From the NCBI GenBank assembly GCA_025210525.1, contig JAOARP010000026.1, forward strand, positions 1 through 64,000: 64,000 bases of DNA, given 5' to 3'. The translations under genes and the position numbers were made by a program. Origin of the DNA: Marinisporobacter sp. GTDB lineage: Bacteria > Bacillota > Clostridia > Peptostreptococcales > Thermotaleaceae. The notes under the pieces are model-generated. The model was not told the DNA's origin. It was given only the letters and a program-made list of their open reading frames with translations, and made no database searches. This document shows, in pieces, positions 8,209 to 16,632 of the stretch. Position 1 is the first letter of the stretch. Each line of letters opens with the position of its first letter.

Positions 8209-9006
8209 TTGAATGATGAGAATTTATCAATTAATGTTAAAATATATGATTCTTTTTTAAAGAAGATTGTTTTAGAGCCAATAGAAGAATTAGTAAAAAG
8301 AATGGTTGCATCTCAAATGCCCGTATCCTTTGAAGCAGAAGCGTTAAAAGCACAAGCAATTATTGCAAGAACTTTTATTGTGAGAAATATGCAAAGCTTT
8401 GGGGGATACGGGTGTTCAAAATATAAAAATGCTGATCTATGTACAGATGGGCATTGTGGAAATATACTATCGGTAGAAGTTTTGAAAAAAGAATGGGGAG
8501 ATAACTTTAAAAAGAATTGGGAAAAGATCAATTGTGCTGTTATGGAAACGGAAGGAAATATTATTACAATAAATAATAAACCTATCTATACAAAATTTCA
8601 TGCTACTTGTGGAGGTGCTACGGAGAATTCAGAAAATGTAGAAGGGAATAAAACGGTTTACCTAAGGAAAGTTCTATGTGATTATTGTAAAGATTCTCCA
8701 CGCTATAGGAATTCTATGGAGATATCTCTAAAGGAGATAGAAAAAAGGTTAAATATTAAGACCCTTAAACCATCTTCAGTAAAAGGGCCTGTTATGGAAG
8801 GGATTATAGAGGATATAGAAAGAGATGAAGAGGGGAGGATTATTAGCGTTAAAATCGGTGGCAAAAAATTAAAAGGTACAGAAGTCATGAAGCTGTTAGG
8901 GTTAAGTTCAACGAGAGGTAGCTATCATGAAGAACACTTTATTGTTTCGTGTTCAGATAAAGAATTTTTGATCATTAGTACAGTCAATGCACCAATAAGC
9001 ATATAA
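8209..9006 (+). CDS. SpoIID-domain protein, N-terminal part; gene split by an inserted element
   Basis: The first 235 residues form a SpoIID/LytB-type domain, a family of lytic transglycosylase-like enzymes acting on peptidoglycan during sporulation. Family features are LEPIEELVKRMVASQMP, the LKAQAIIARTF segment, a Cys-rich insertion, and HATCGGATENSENV. The gene is cut after LGLSSTR. Residues beyond it (GSYHEEHF onward) are not SpoIID: they are read antisense through the end of the MFS gene inside element 2. The missing part resumes at 13044. Joining 8209-8915 to 13044-13773 restores a 478-residue SpoIID-amidase protein. I chose TTG at 8209 because AAAGGAGG (8192-8199) lies 9 bases upstream; a GTG at 8200 would touch the ribosome site. 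No signal peptide is visible, which suggests action from the mother-cell side. Confidence 0.88.
   Translation: MNDENLSINVKIYDSFLKKIVLEPIEELVKRMVASQMPVSFEAEALKAQAIIARTFIVRNMQSFGGYGCSKYKNADLCTDGHCGNILSVEVLKKEWGDNFKKNWEKINCAVMETEGNIITINNKPIYTKFHATCGGATENSENVEGNKTVYLRKVLCDYCKDSPRYRNSMEISLKEIEKRLNIKTLKPSSVKGPVMEGIIEDIERDEEGRIISVKIGGKKLKGTEVMKLLGLSSTRGSYHEEHFIVSCSDKEFLIISTVNAPISI
8914..8916. repeat. Left core (attL) of element 2
   Basis: The predicted crossover is AG at 8914-8915 within TCAACGAGA; the right end has TCACCAAGA (13036-13044). The position comes from symmetry: in the joined element ends, 18-base arms lie exactly 7 bases on each side of this AG. Confidence 0.75.
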
Positions 9007-10103
9007 ATGATGAGACTGCCAAAGCCTACTTCGATTCCCCAAATATCTCCTAGTTTTCCAACTGACCAGATGAATATATATTGAAGAATTCCTCCAACCA
9101 TACAAATCCACCCGATTAGATCTGAACGGTGATCTCCTAATTCTTCTTGCATCATAGACATGATTACTGGGAACATAGAAGAAGTAAAAAAACCTGTTAA
9201 ACTAATAAAGATCAACTTTTTTGTTAGAAGACCTAATAAGATCAATATAAAATTTCCTAAAAAAGCAATAAGAATACTTTTATAAGAGCTTACATAATCT
9301 AAAATTTTACTATAAATGATCCTACCTATAGGAAAGCCAGCAAGAAAAATCGTTAAATATTTTGCAGCTTGTATTTCTGAGAGATCCTTTGCGGCTCTTG
9401 CATAGATAACAAACCATGTACCTACACCATACTCCCAAATTTGAGAACATATAAACATGATGATAAACATCCAGACGATGAAGCTTTTGGAATTTAACGG
9501 ATCATCAGTAGTTTGAACAGATTGATTTTCTTCAAATTTTTCTTGAGAATTAGGTTCTTTATTGAAAAATAAAAGGATAATCAAAATAAAAGCAGGAAAA
9601 CTAGATATTCCTAGTATACTTTGCCATGAAAATCCAATGTTCATGAATTGACTAATGACTGTAGGACCGATGCTCATACCTAGAGCAGCACCAAGATGAA
9701 GCTTCATAAGTGCTTTTCCTCTATTATTTACAGCTAAAGCGCCAGCATACATATTTAATGTAAGATTACAAACACCAAAACCAAACATAAAAAGAATAAA
9801 TAAAAGATCGAATAAGAAGATATTTTTAGCAAAAAACATACAAAAAATACTTATTCCAGAAACAGCTAAGCCTCCCATTAAGGGCTTATGATATCCCCAT
9901 TTTTTTGAAAATATTCCTGTTAAATAGATTGAAATTTGCATAACAATTCCCGATATAAGTACTAAGGTTGCAATATGGCTATAGTCAAGATGATATTCCC
10001 GCTGAACAATAGAGAATATATTTGTACGTAGAGATGTGATATAGCATACTTCACCATAGGCAAGAAAAAGTAAAAAAAGAATAATTTTTTTTGCGGATTT
10101 CAT
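8925..10103 (-). CDS. MFS transporter, cargo of element 2
   Basis: This 392-residue, very hydrophobic protein has about 12 predicted membrane helices and the major facilitator superfamily fold, with a charged central loop (EPNSQEKFEENQSVQTTDDP, near 190-208) between two six-helix halves. The conserved loop after helix 2 reads GIFSKKWGYHKP. The substrate cannot be told. On the minus strand the ATG has AAAGGAG upstream. The C-terminal coding sequence overlaps the left attP arm of element 2 (8923-8940), so the end of the gene and the attachment site have been kept together. No terminator is visible after its stop, so transcripts would run antisense into the 5' half of the split SpoIID gene. Confidence 0.88.
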   Translation of the reverse strand: MKSAKKIILFLLFLAYGEVCYITSLRTNIFSIVQREYHLDYSHIATLVLISGIVMQISIYLTGIFSKKWGYHKPLMGGLAVSGISIFCMFFAKNIFLFDLLFILFMFGFGVCNLTLNMYAGALAVNNRGKALMKLHLGAALGMSIGPTVISQFMNIGFSWQSILGISSFPAFILIILLFFNKEPNSQEKFEENQSVQTTDDPLNSKSFIVWMFIIMFICSQIWEYGVGTWFVIYARAAKDLSEIQAAKYLTIFLAGFPIGRIIYSKILDYVSSYKSILIAFLGNFILILLGLLTKKLIFISLTGFFTSSMFPVIMSMMQEELGDHRSDLIGWICMVGGILQYIFIWSVGKLGDIWGIEVGFGSLIIYMLIGALTVLMIKNSLSEHETIKCSS

Positions 10104-10396
10104 AGAACTAGTCTCCTTTTTTTAAAAGTTATGGATCTTTTTATATTTGTAAAATTTTATAAATGATAAGATTATTATAAACTATCAAAGAAAATACATC
10201 AATTAATAAAATGTTTATATAACCAAAAAGAAAAATTCGAAATTAAAAAAAAGAGGATGATTTTAAAGGATACAAATTTCTGCATATATGAAGAAATGGT
10301 TTTATTTGGTATAATGTAAAGAGGATATGCTTGAATCAAGAAGGGTTAGAAATGTTTTGTTAAAAACCATATTAAACAAGAAATTGGGGGATGAAA
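10104..10396. other. Divergent intergenic region between MFS and EamA genes
   Basis: This AT-rich region separates two divergent transporter genes and should hold promoters for both. TGGTATAAT at 10307-10315 is a good extended -10 element for the EamA gene, though no clear -35 lies at the right distance. I see no coding frame. Confidence 0.5.
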
Positions 10397-11305
10397 ATGA
10401 AAAAAAAGTCCGTATTAGCAGATTTTTCTCTTTTGATGGTTGCTTTTGTTTGGGGATCGACCTTTGCTGTGATTAAAGATGTTTTATCAGAAGCACAGCC
10501 ATTGAATATGATGGGAATAAGATTTATTTTAGCGACGATTCTTTTATCCATTATGTTTCATAAAAAGCTTAAAAAAACTACTAAAGAAGCTTTTAAGGGT
10601 GGAATAATTATTGGGTTATTTTTATTTATTGCAATGGCAACCCAGACTATAGGACTTGTTTATACGACTGCATCAAAACAAGCCTTTTTAACAGGAACAA
10701 ATGTGGTGATGGTACCTTTCTTTGTATGGATGGTGCATAAAAAAAGACCGGATAAATATGCTTTTATAGGTGCTTTTTTAGCTATTGTAGGTATAGGACT
10801 TTTAACCTTAGATGGATCTTTTTCCTTTAGTACGTTTAATAAAGGAGATGTTTTAACCCTTGTTTGTGCTGTGTTCTTTGCTTGTCATATTATATCTATT
10901 GGACATTTTACAAAAAAATATGATCCTGTTGTTTTAAGTATTGTACAGTTTGGGGTAACGGGGATTTTATTTGCAATATCAGCCATGGTATTTGAATCCT
11001 TTACTTTAAATGTAGGAGCACCTGTTATGAAAGCTATTCTCTATTTAGCATTAGCAGGAACAGCATTTGCTTATACGGTACAAAATGTTGCTCAAAAATA
11101 CACTTCTTCTTCCCATGCTGCAATTATTCTTTGTTTAGAAGCTGTTTTTGGAAGCTTATTAGCGGTGATTTTATTAGGGGAAGTTTTAACAAAAAGAATG
11201 ATTCTAGGATGTGCAGTTATTTTTATAGGAATTATTCTTACAGAAACAAAGCTAGAATTTTTGAAGAAAAAAAATACGGATGTTTCTTTAGAAAATGGAG
11301 AGTGA
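10397..11305 (+). CDS. EamA/DMT-family transporter, cargo of element 2
   Basis: About 302 residues with ten predicted membrane helices arranged as two EamA repeats. The first begins LLMVAFVWGSTFAVIKD and the second follows near residue 150. This drug/metabolite transporter superfamily includes exporters of amino acids and other metabolites; the substrate is not predictable. Starts at 10391 and 10397 are both possible. I prefer the ATG at 10397 because the GGGGG ribosome site directly touches the first one. It lies inside element 2, divergent from the MFS gene and followed by a hairpin. Confidence 0.88.
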   Translation: MKKKSVLADFSLLMVAFVWGSTFAVIKDVLSEAQPLNMMGIRFILATILLSIMFHKKLKKTTKEAFKGGIIIGLFLFIAMATQTIGLVYTTASKQAFLTGTNVVMVPFFVWMVHKKRPDKYAFIGAFLAIVGIGLLTLDGSFSFSTFNKGDVLTLVCAVFFACHIISIGHFTKKYDPVVLSIVQFGVTGILFAISAMVFESFTLNVGAPVMKAILYLALAGTAFAYTVQNVAQKYTSSSHAAIILCLEAVFGSLLAVILLGEVLTKRMILGCAVIFIGIILTETKLEFLKKKNTDVSLENGE

Positions 11306-11326
11306 TCTCCTAATTTAAAAGAAAAT

Positions 11327-11357
11327 AAAGACCTACTTCAATATGGAGTAGGTCTTT
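11327..11357 (+). terminator. Hairpin terminator-like structure after the EamA gene
   Basis: AAAGACCTACT (11327-11337) pairs perfectly with AGTAGGTCTTT (11347-11357). The right arm ends in only a short T stretch, so termination may be partial. It separates the transporter gene from the recombinase. Confidence 0.7.
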
Positions 11358-11383
11358 AATGTTTATAAAAAGGGTTATGGGGT

Positions 11384-11410
11384 ATAAGGTGAGGCTTTTA
11401 TTCATAGATT
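11384..11410 (+). promoter_or_regulatory. Candidate sigma-E-type promoter of the element 2 recombinase
   Basis: ATA at 11384-11386, 16 bases, then CATAGATT at 11403-11410 fits the mother-cell sigma-E pattern ATA-N16-18-CATANNNT. It lies 39 bases before the recombinase ATG. The B. subtilis skin recombinase gene spoIVCA is likewise sigma-E dependent. In AT-rich DNA this could be chance. Confidence 0.45.
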
Positions 11411-11448
11411 TAAATAAAATGAAGGGTAGTGTCTGAGGAGGAATATAC

Positions 11449-13032
11449 ATGAATCAATCAGGTCATTACCAAAGAGAAAATAAAGTAGGAATATACTGCA
11501 GACTAAGTAATGATGATGGAGAAAGTACTTTATCTAATTCTATAGAGAATCAAAAGGAGCTATTAACAAAATGTGCAATAGAAAATAACTTTTATATATA
11601 TGATTGTTATATAGATGATGGTTACACAGGAACTAATTTTGATCGTCCGGGGTTTAAAAGACTTCTAAAAGATATAGAAAAAGGATATATTTCAATTGTG
11701 ATGACAAAGGATATGAGCCGATTAGGAAGGGATTATATACAGGTGGGGTTTTATATTGAAAAGTATTTTCCGGAGGCAGGAGTGCGGTATATGGCTGTCA
11801 ATGATGGTGTTGATACACAAAAGGAGAATGATATTACTCCCTTTAAAGCTATTATCAATGATATGTACTCAAAGGACATTAGTAAAAAGATTAGAAGTGT
11901 ATTTGACTTAAAAAGGAAGATGGGAAAGTTTATAGGTGCTTTTGCTCCTTTTGGGTACAAAAAAGATCCTAAGGATAAAAATAAGTTGATGATAGATAAA
12001 GAAACAAGCTGGATTGTAAAAAAAATTTTTCATATGTATTTATCAGGAAATAGTCTTAAAAAGATTACAAATTATTTAAATGAAGAAAATATTCCTACTC
12101 CAGCTATTTACAAGGCTCGAAATATAAAAACATATCATATAGATCATATGAAAAACTTTAGATGGTGTCATAGTTCCGTAAAGAATATATTAAGTAATCG
12201 AACCTATACAGGTGATTTAGCTCAAGGAAAAACGAAAAAAATTAATTATAAATCTAAGAAAATTAAAAGATTAAAACAGGGAAAATGGGTAATTGTAGAA
12301 AATACCCATGAGCCTATTATCTCCAGAGAAAATTTTAGATTGGTACAGGATTTAATAAATGGAAAAAATAAATATACCAAAGGGATTAAAAAAGGAGTGA
12401 GACTCTTTAGTAGTTTTGCTTTTTGTGGTGATTGTGGTGGATGTATGACTTATCATAAAATGCCAAAGGGGTATTATTTCTTAATCTGTTCCACTTATAA
12501 AAAATATGGAAAGAAAGAATGTACAAGACATGCCTTTTTAGAAAAAAGGCTAGAAGAAATAGTTTTAGATGATTTTAAAGGAATTACAAGGAAATTTATC
12601 AATAAAGAAATGTTAAAAAAAGAGGTAAAAGGAATAGTAAATCAAGGAAAAGAAAAGGAACAAGAATACAAAGAAGAATTGAATCGAATAGATAAAAGGT
12701 TAGAAGAAATGAAAGGGGTAGTAAAAGTATTATATGAGGATAAGGTAAAGGGGTTGATAGATGAGAAGCAGTTTATAGATGTATATCATGAATTTAATGA
12801 TGAAAAAAAATATCTCTTAAACAGAAGCGTTTTGTTGTTAAAAAAAATAGAAAGGGAAAATGAGTATGAAGAAGATAAGCAGATACAAAAATTAATCCAT
12901 GAGTTTTTTTGTTTAAAGGATTTGAATAGACTGATAGTAACTCAATTAATAGATAAAATAGAAATTTTCGAAGATGGAAATATTAAAATATATTATAAAG
13001 TGAAAAATCCATCTGAAAAGTGTTCTTTATGA
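11449..13032 (+). CDS. Large serine recombinase of the spoIID/amidase element
   Basis: This 527-residue large serine recombinase resembles the TnpX type. The resolvase domain (about 10-160) has YCRLSNDDG with catalytic S20 and DMSRLGRDY. A recombinase domain follows (about 175-310), then a zinc-ribbon-like segment with CGDCGGC and further cysteines (about 325-365), then a long charged coiled coil (about 395-480) as used for synapsis control. The ATG has GAGGAGG upstream. It is preceded by a candidate sigma-E promoter and by a hairpin that isolates it from the EamA gene. Its last codons form part of the right attP arm. It is not a close copy of the element 1 recombinase: the N-terminal motifs differ and it is 57 residues longer. 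Confidence 0.93.
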   Translation: MNQSGHYQRENKVGIYCRLSNDDGESTLSNSIENQKELLTKCAIENNFYIYDCYIDDGYTGTNFDRPGFKRLLKDIEKGYISIVMTKDMSRLGRDYIQVGFYIEKYFPEAGVRYMAVNDGVDTQKENDITPFKAIINDMYSKDISKKIRSVFDLKRKMGKFIGAFAPFGYKKDPKDKNKLMIDKETSWIVKKIFHMYLSGNSLKKITNYLNEENIPTPAIYKARNIKTYHIDHMKNFRWCHSSVKNILSNRTYTGDLAQGKTKKINYKSKKIKRLKQGKWVIVENTHEPIISRENFRLVQDLINGKNKYTKGIKKGVRLFSSFAFCGDCGGCMTYHKMPKGYYFLICSTYKKYGKKECTRHAFLEKRLEEIVLDDFKGITRKFINKEMLKKEVKGIVNQGKEKEQEYKEELNRIDKRLEEMKGVVKVLYEDKVKGLIDEKQFIDVYHEFNDEKKYLLNRSVLLLKKIERENEYEEDKQIQKLIHEFFCLKDLNRLIVTQLIDKIEIFEDGNIKIYYKVKNPSEKCSL

Positions 13033-13041
13033 TAATCACCA

Positions 13042-13044
13042 AGA
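13042..13044. repeat. Right core (attR) of element 2
   Basis: AG at 13042-13043 within TCACCAAGA is the partner of AG at 8914-8915. Joining the outer flanks gives codons tca-acg-aga-ttt-gga-tgg, that is S-T-R-F-G-W in frame. Confidence 0.75.
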
Positions 13045-13773
13045 TTTGGATGGAAACCTATTGCTTTTCAGATAGAAACACAGGGAAATGGAGAAGGCTT
13101 AGGACTTTGTCAATATGGAGCCAATGGAATGGCTAAAGAGGGAAAAAGTGTTGAAGAAATTTTAAAATATTATTTTACAGGAGTACAAATAAAAGAATTT
13201 GATAGACCGAGTATAAATAAGCCACTACAGGGTAAAATAATAGTGCTAGATCCAGGTCATGGCGGGATAAACACAGAAGACATAATAGGGCCAACAGGAC
13301 TTAGAGAAAAAGATGTGAACTTATCTATATCTTTGCAATTAGCAACTTTACTACGAAATGCTGGAGCAACAGTATATGAAACAAGGACGGAAGATGTGTA
13401 TGTACCTCTTAGTAAGCGATGTAATCTCGCGAACGAAGTAAGACCACATTTCTTTATCAGCATCCACCAAAATAATTTTTTAAATCCAAATATATCAGGG
13501 AGTGAAATTTATCATTATAGGGGAGATAGAGAAAGTGAGACGTTAGCAGGTTTTATTTTAGAAGAATTGTGGAATACATTAGGATTAGTTAAAAGAGGTA
13601 TAAAGAATGCTGATTTTTATCTTTTAAGAGAAGTAAAAAGTAGTGTAATTCATGTTGAAGTTGCTTTTATTACAAATCCTAAGGAAGAAGAAAAGCTAAG
13701 AGATGAAGAATTTCAGCATCAAGTAGCAAAAGCTATTGTTAAAGGGATCATGAAATACTATGGATATGAATAA
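13044..13773 (+). CDS. SpoIID C-terminal end plus N-acetylmuramoyl-L-alanine amidase domain (3' half of the split gene)
   Basis: Read in the frame restored by excision, this stretch begins FGWKPIAFQIETQG and continues with the conserved SpoIID end GLGLCQYGANGMAKEGKS and EILKYYFTGVQI. An Amidase_3 domain follows from about position 13225. It shows the zinc-ligand pattern LDPGHGG (His), a second Glu region, SIHQNNF (His), and HVEVAFITNP with the catalytic Glu. It would cleave the amide between muramic acid and the stem peptide. No ribosome site fits; the first internal ATG (13129) would lose the SpoIID end. The frame is open and undamaged. Together with 8209-8915 it forms a two-activity wall hydrolase: glycan-strand cleavage plus stem-peptide removal. 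Confidence 0.88.
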
Positions 13774-13819
13774 GAGAATTTTTATGCAAATGTTTTCCTT
13801 GTCAAATTTTAAAGATTTA

Positions 13820-13848
13820 TTGACAACAACTTTTATCCATTGTATAAT
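13820..13848 (+). promoter_or_regulatory. Sigma-A promoter P1 of veg
   Basis: TTGACA at 13820-13825, a 17-base spacer, and TATAAT at 13843-13848: a perfect consensus vegetative promoter. The B. subtilis veg promoter is also known to be very strong. Confidence 0.9.
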
Positions 13849-13862
13849 AATAGGTCATATGT

Positions 13863-13891
13863 TTGACAATTATGTTCTAATATGATATGAT
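13863..13891 (+). promoter_or_regulatory. Sigma-A promoter P2 of veg
   Basis: TTGACA at 13863-13868, a 17-base spacer, and TATGAT at 13886-13891. It stands in tandem with P1 and shows that translation must start after 13891. Confidence 0.8.
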
Positions 13892-13922
13892 GGAACTGTA
13901 TTCTGTGAAAGAAGGTGATTCG

Positions 13923-14189
13923 ATGGCTAAAAAGAATGATTTAGCTAAAATCAGAAAAGACGTAGAACACCTTGTTGGAGAAAAGGTTCGATTAAAGGCC
14001 AACAAAGGAAGAAAGAAAATATCCGTAAGAGAAGGTATTCTTGAACAAACTTACCCCAATATTTTTGTGGTATGCATTGACGGTGGATACGATACGGTAA
14101 GACGAGTTTCCTACAGTTATTCAGATATACTTACAGAAACAGTTGAAATTACTTTATGCGATAAAGAAAATGAAATTCAAGCTAGTTAA
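13923..14189 (+). CDS. veg: Veg family protein
   Basis: The 88-residue product matches the Veg family (86 residues in B. subtilis), with the conserved core KVRLKANKGRKK and the SYSYSDILTETVE end. Veg is a small, highly expressed protein implicated in biofilm formation in B. subtilis; its biochemical role is unclear. A longer frame opens at 13887, but its first codons overlap the -10 element of promoter P2. AAGAAGGTGATTCG places the real start at ATG 13923. Gene order yabG-veg-ispE is conserved in spore formers. Here the spoIID/amidase gene lies between yabG and veg, and the arginine genes and sipL lie before ispE. Confidence 0.93.
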   Translation: MAKKNDLAKIRKDVEHLVGEKVRLKANKGRKKISVREGILEQTYPNIFVVCIDGGYDTVRRVSYSYSDILTETVEITLCDKENEIQAS

Positions 14190-14198
14190 GATTTTCTA

Positions 14199-14230
14199 GC
14201 CGCCTAGTTGATTCTAGGCGGTTAAATTTT
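14199..14230 (+). terminator. Rho-independent terminator after veg
   Basis: CCGCCTAG (14200-14207) pairs perfectly with CTAGGCGG (14214-14221) and is followed by TTAAATTTTT. Confidence 0.88.
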
Positions 14231-14395
14231 TATCTAAAAACAAGAATGAAATTTTATAAAAGAGTTTGAATATTTATGCTGAAAAGTAAAATTTAATTAT
14301 GGAATTATATTCAAAAAATAAAAAAGAGGAAGATGGAGAAAAATGTCGAAATAAAGAAAAAAGAGTCGAGAAACATAAGGGAGGAATGCTCACAT

Positions 14396-16411
14396 ATGAA
14401 AAACAAAAAACAGATTAAATTTGGGATAGGTGCTAAATTATCAATTGTCTTTATATTATTAATTACTATTCCTTTATTAACATTAGGGATGACCTCTTAT
14501 GAAAAATCTGTTAAAATCATGGAAGAAAATTTGAAGGATTCTTCTTTGCGATTAATTAAAGAAATAAAAACCTCTATTAATAATGAAATGCATGGATTTG
14601 AAGAAAGCATTGTGCAAATGTCGTATGAAGCAAATGTCCAACAAGCAGCAACAAGGGAAGAAGGCATACAATGGATGATGAAGAATTTTAAAAGCTTCAT
14701 CAAAGGACATCCAGATGCAGCAGCTATTTATATAGGAACAAAGAATAAAGATCTGTATATTTATCCTGAAACGGAACTTCCCGATGGATATGATCCAACA
14801 GAGAGACCTTGGTATAAGGAAGCTGTAGCAAAAAATGATTTAATCTGGACAAATCCTTATATAGATGCTTTTACAGGGAAACAAGTTATTACAGTGGCTA
14901 TTCCTGTCTATAATTCATTTAAGGGTAATGAGTTTACAGGAGTTGTAGCAGTAGATATTTTTTTAGAAACCTTATCGAATCATATTAATTCCATTAAAAT
15001 AGGAAAAAGGGGATATCCTGTTATTTTAGATAGGGATTTGAATACGATGATTCATGACAATAAAGAACTTATAGGAAAGCCCTTGCCTATAGAAGAAATT
15101 GAAAAAGCTATCAAAGAAAAGGAAGAAGGGTATGTAGATTATAAGTGGAAAGATAGTGGACAACAAAAGAAGAAATTCAGTGTATTCACTAAAGTAGATA
15201 AATTAGGGTGGACGGTTCTAGGGATTTTAGATATGGATGAGATTAAAGAAGATGTAGATGGATTGCATGATAGTGCTTTAATGATCGGAGGGGTTTCGTT
15301 ACTTATTGCTATATGTATTTCTTATTTATTCTCAAGAGGATTAACAAAACATATAAAAGCTCTTCTTGAGGATATGGAAAAGATCAAACAAGGAGATCTT
15401 ACAGTTCTTTCAAAAATCAAAACAAAGGATGAAATAGGAAGACTCGGAGAACATTTTAATGGAATGATTGATGAGATTGGGAATCTTGTAAGGAATGTAC
15501 AGAGTGCATCTAAAGAGGTTATTGCGTCAGCAGAAAATCTAGCAGCAACTTCAGAGGAAACAAGTGCTTCAGCAGAAGAGGTAGCTACAACTGTAGAAGA
15601 AATTGCAAAAGGAGCAACAGAACAGGCTGGGGAGGCAGAAAAGGGAGCTATGCTTACAGCTAAGCTTTCAGATAAGTTTGATAAACTAAATGATAACACA
15701 GATGAGATGCTGACTTCAGCAAGTGATGTAATGGAAGCAAACTTAGATGGAGTTAAGGCAGTTGAAGACTTGAAGGATAGAACAAAACTTAATACAAAAG
15801 CAACTGAAACTATTGAAGAGGCAATTATGGAGCTTGACAATAAGACGAAATATATAGGAAGTATATTAGACACTATTGCATCAATAGCAGAGCAAACAAA
15901 TTTACTTGCACTCAATGCATCTATTGAAGCAGCAAGAGCTGGAGAGCATGGAAAAGGATTTGCTGTTGTGGCGGATGAAATAAGAAAACTCGCTGAAGGC
16001 TCAAGAGAAGCAGCAGATGAAATTAAAGAGATTGTAGTAAATATTCAAAGTGATAGTAGTAATACGGTACAGATTATGAAGGACGTAAAGGAAAGGGCAC
16101 AAGAACAATACGAATCTGTAGGAATGGTAACAGGGTCGTTTGATAGAATATCTAAATCTATAGATGGGATGGCACAAAAAATTGAAATGATCAGTGATTT
16201 TGTAAGAGAGCTAAATATAGATAAGGATAATATTGTAGGGGCTATTCAAAATATATCAGCTGTATCAGAAGAAACAGCTGCAGCGTCTGAAGAGGTAAGT
16301 GCATCTATGCAGCAGCAATCTATGGCAGTTGAAGAAGTAGCAAGAGCAGCAGATAAGTTAAATGATCTAGCATTAAATTTAAATGAAGAAATCAGCAGAT
16401 TTAAGATATAA
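14396..16411 (+). CDS. Methyl-accepting chemotaxis protein with Cache sensor domain
   Basis: This 671-residue chemoreceptor has a first membrane helix at about residues 15-35, an extracytoplasmic dCache-type sensor (about 40-290, including RPWYKEAV and DIFLETLS segments typical of ligand-binding Cache domains), a second helix, a HAMP linker (about 315-370), and a long cytoplasmic signalling coil. The hairpin tip reads [20 protein letters not shown], the CheA/CheW contact region. It would report small nutrients, possibly amino acids, to the flagellar motor; the ligand is not predictable. A frame opens earlier at 14333, but AGGGAGGA lies about 12 bases before ATG 14396 and the preceding 21 codons are not membrane-receptor-like, so 14396 is preferred. 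It is a single-gene unit followed by a strong terminator. Confidence 0.92.
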   Translation: MKNKKQIKFGIGAKLSIVFILLITIPLLTLGMTSYEKSVKIMEENLKDSSLRLIKEIKTSINNEMHGFEESIVQMSYEANVQQAATREEGIQWMMKNFKSFIKGHPDAAAIYIGTKNKDLYIYPETELPDGYDPTERPWYKEAVAKNDLIWTNPYIDAFTGKQVITVAIPVYNSFKGNEFTGVVAVDIFLETLSNHINSIKIGKRGYPVILDRDLNTMIHDNKELIGKPLPIEEIEKAIKEKEEGYVDYKWKDSGQQKKKFSVFTKVDKLGWTVLGILDMDEIKEDVDGLHDSALMIGGVSLLIAICISYLFSRGLTKHIKALLEDMEKIKQGDLTVLSKIKTKDEIGRLGEHFNGMIDEIGNLVRNVQSASKEVIASAENLAATSEETSASAEEVATTVEEIAKGATEQAGEAEKGAMLTAKLSDKFDKLNDNTDEMLTSASDVMEANLDGVKAVEDLKDRTKLNTKATETIEEAIMELDNKTKYIGSILDTIASIAEQTNLLALNASIEAARAGEHGKGFAVVADEIRKLAEGSREAADEIKEIVVNIQSDSSNTVQIMKDVKERAQEQYESVGMVTGSFDRISKSIDGMAQKIEMISDFVRELNIDKDNIVGAIQNISAVSEETAAASEEVSASMQQQSMAVEEVARAADKLNDLALNLNEEISRFKI

Positions 16412-16431
16412 AAAATAAAGGAAATATGAAT

Positions 16432-16493
16432 AAAACAAGGTATAAATCTTTAACCAGAGGTTATATTTATACCTTGTTTTTATTTTTTTTTTT
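16432..16493 (+). terminator. Rho-independent terminator after the chemoreceptor gene
   Basis: AAAACAAGGTATAAAT (16432-16447) pairs perfectly over 16 bp with ATTTATACCTTGTTTT (16465-16480), followed by a long T run. Confidence 0.92.
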
Positions 16494-16593
16494 GGATGAA
16501 TATAAGCCCCAAATTTATAAAAAATGAGGAATTGTATAGACTTTAGAAAAATAGAATATGTAAAGAAAGTCGGAATGAAACGGAAAAAGAAAG

Positions 16594-16623
16594 AATATTC
16601 AAAATATCAAAATGTTGAATATT
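16594..16623. promoter_or_regulatory. Inverted repeat upstream of arcA, candidate ArgR-type operator
   Basis: AATATTCAA (16594-16602) and TTGAATATT (16615-16623) are perfect 9-bp inverted arms 12 bases apart, ending 9 bases before the -35 element. The GAATATTCA sequence resembles ARG-box half-sites, although spacing differs from the classical 18-bp box. Confidence 0.45.
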
Positions 16624-16632
16624 ATCCAAATA

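Larger units (their letters stand above)
8915..13042 (+). mobile_element. Skin-like intervening element 2, inserted in the spoIID/amidase gene (4,128 bp)
   Basis: The element interrupts a SpoIID-amidase gene between residues LSSTR and FGWKP. It carries an MFS transporter (minus strand), an EamA transporter, and a large serine recombinase whose stop codon lies 10 bases before the right crossover. Joining the ends gives a 52-bp attP-like site with arms AAAGTGTTCTTTATGATA (13017-13034) and TATCATGAAGAACACTTT (8923-8940). These are inverted repeats matching at 17 of 18 positions, centred on the AG crossover. This length and symmetry are typical for large serine recombinases. It differs from element 1 in recombinase, core and arm sequence, so the two were acquired independently. 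Excision restores the reading frame. Confidence 0.87.

Noticed and set aside
8908-13038. TCA as the crossover core of element 2
   Set aside because: TCA is shared at both ends, but the symmetry centre of the 18-base attP arms falls on AG at 8914-8915/13042-13043, which is also shared. Both choices restore the frame; the symmetric one is better supported.
15322-15915. A 197-codon minus-strand open frame inside the chemoreceptor gene
   Set aside because: It is Ser/Ala-rich antisense of the MCP signalling coil, with no ribosome site or family signature.
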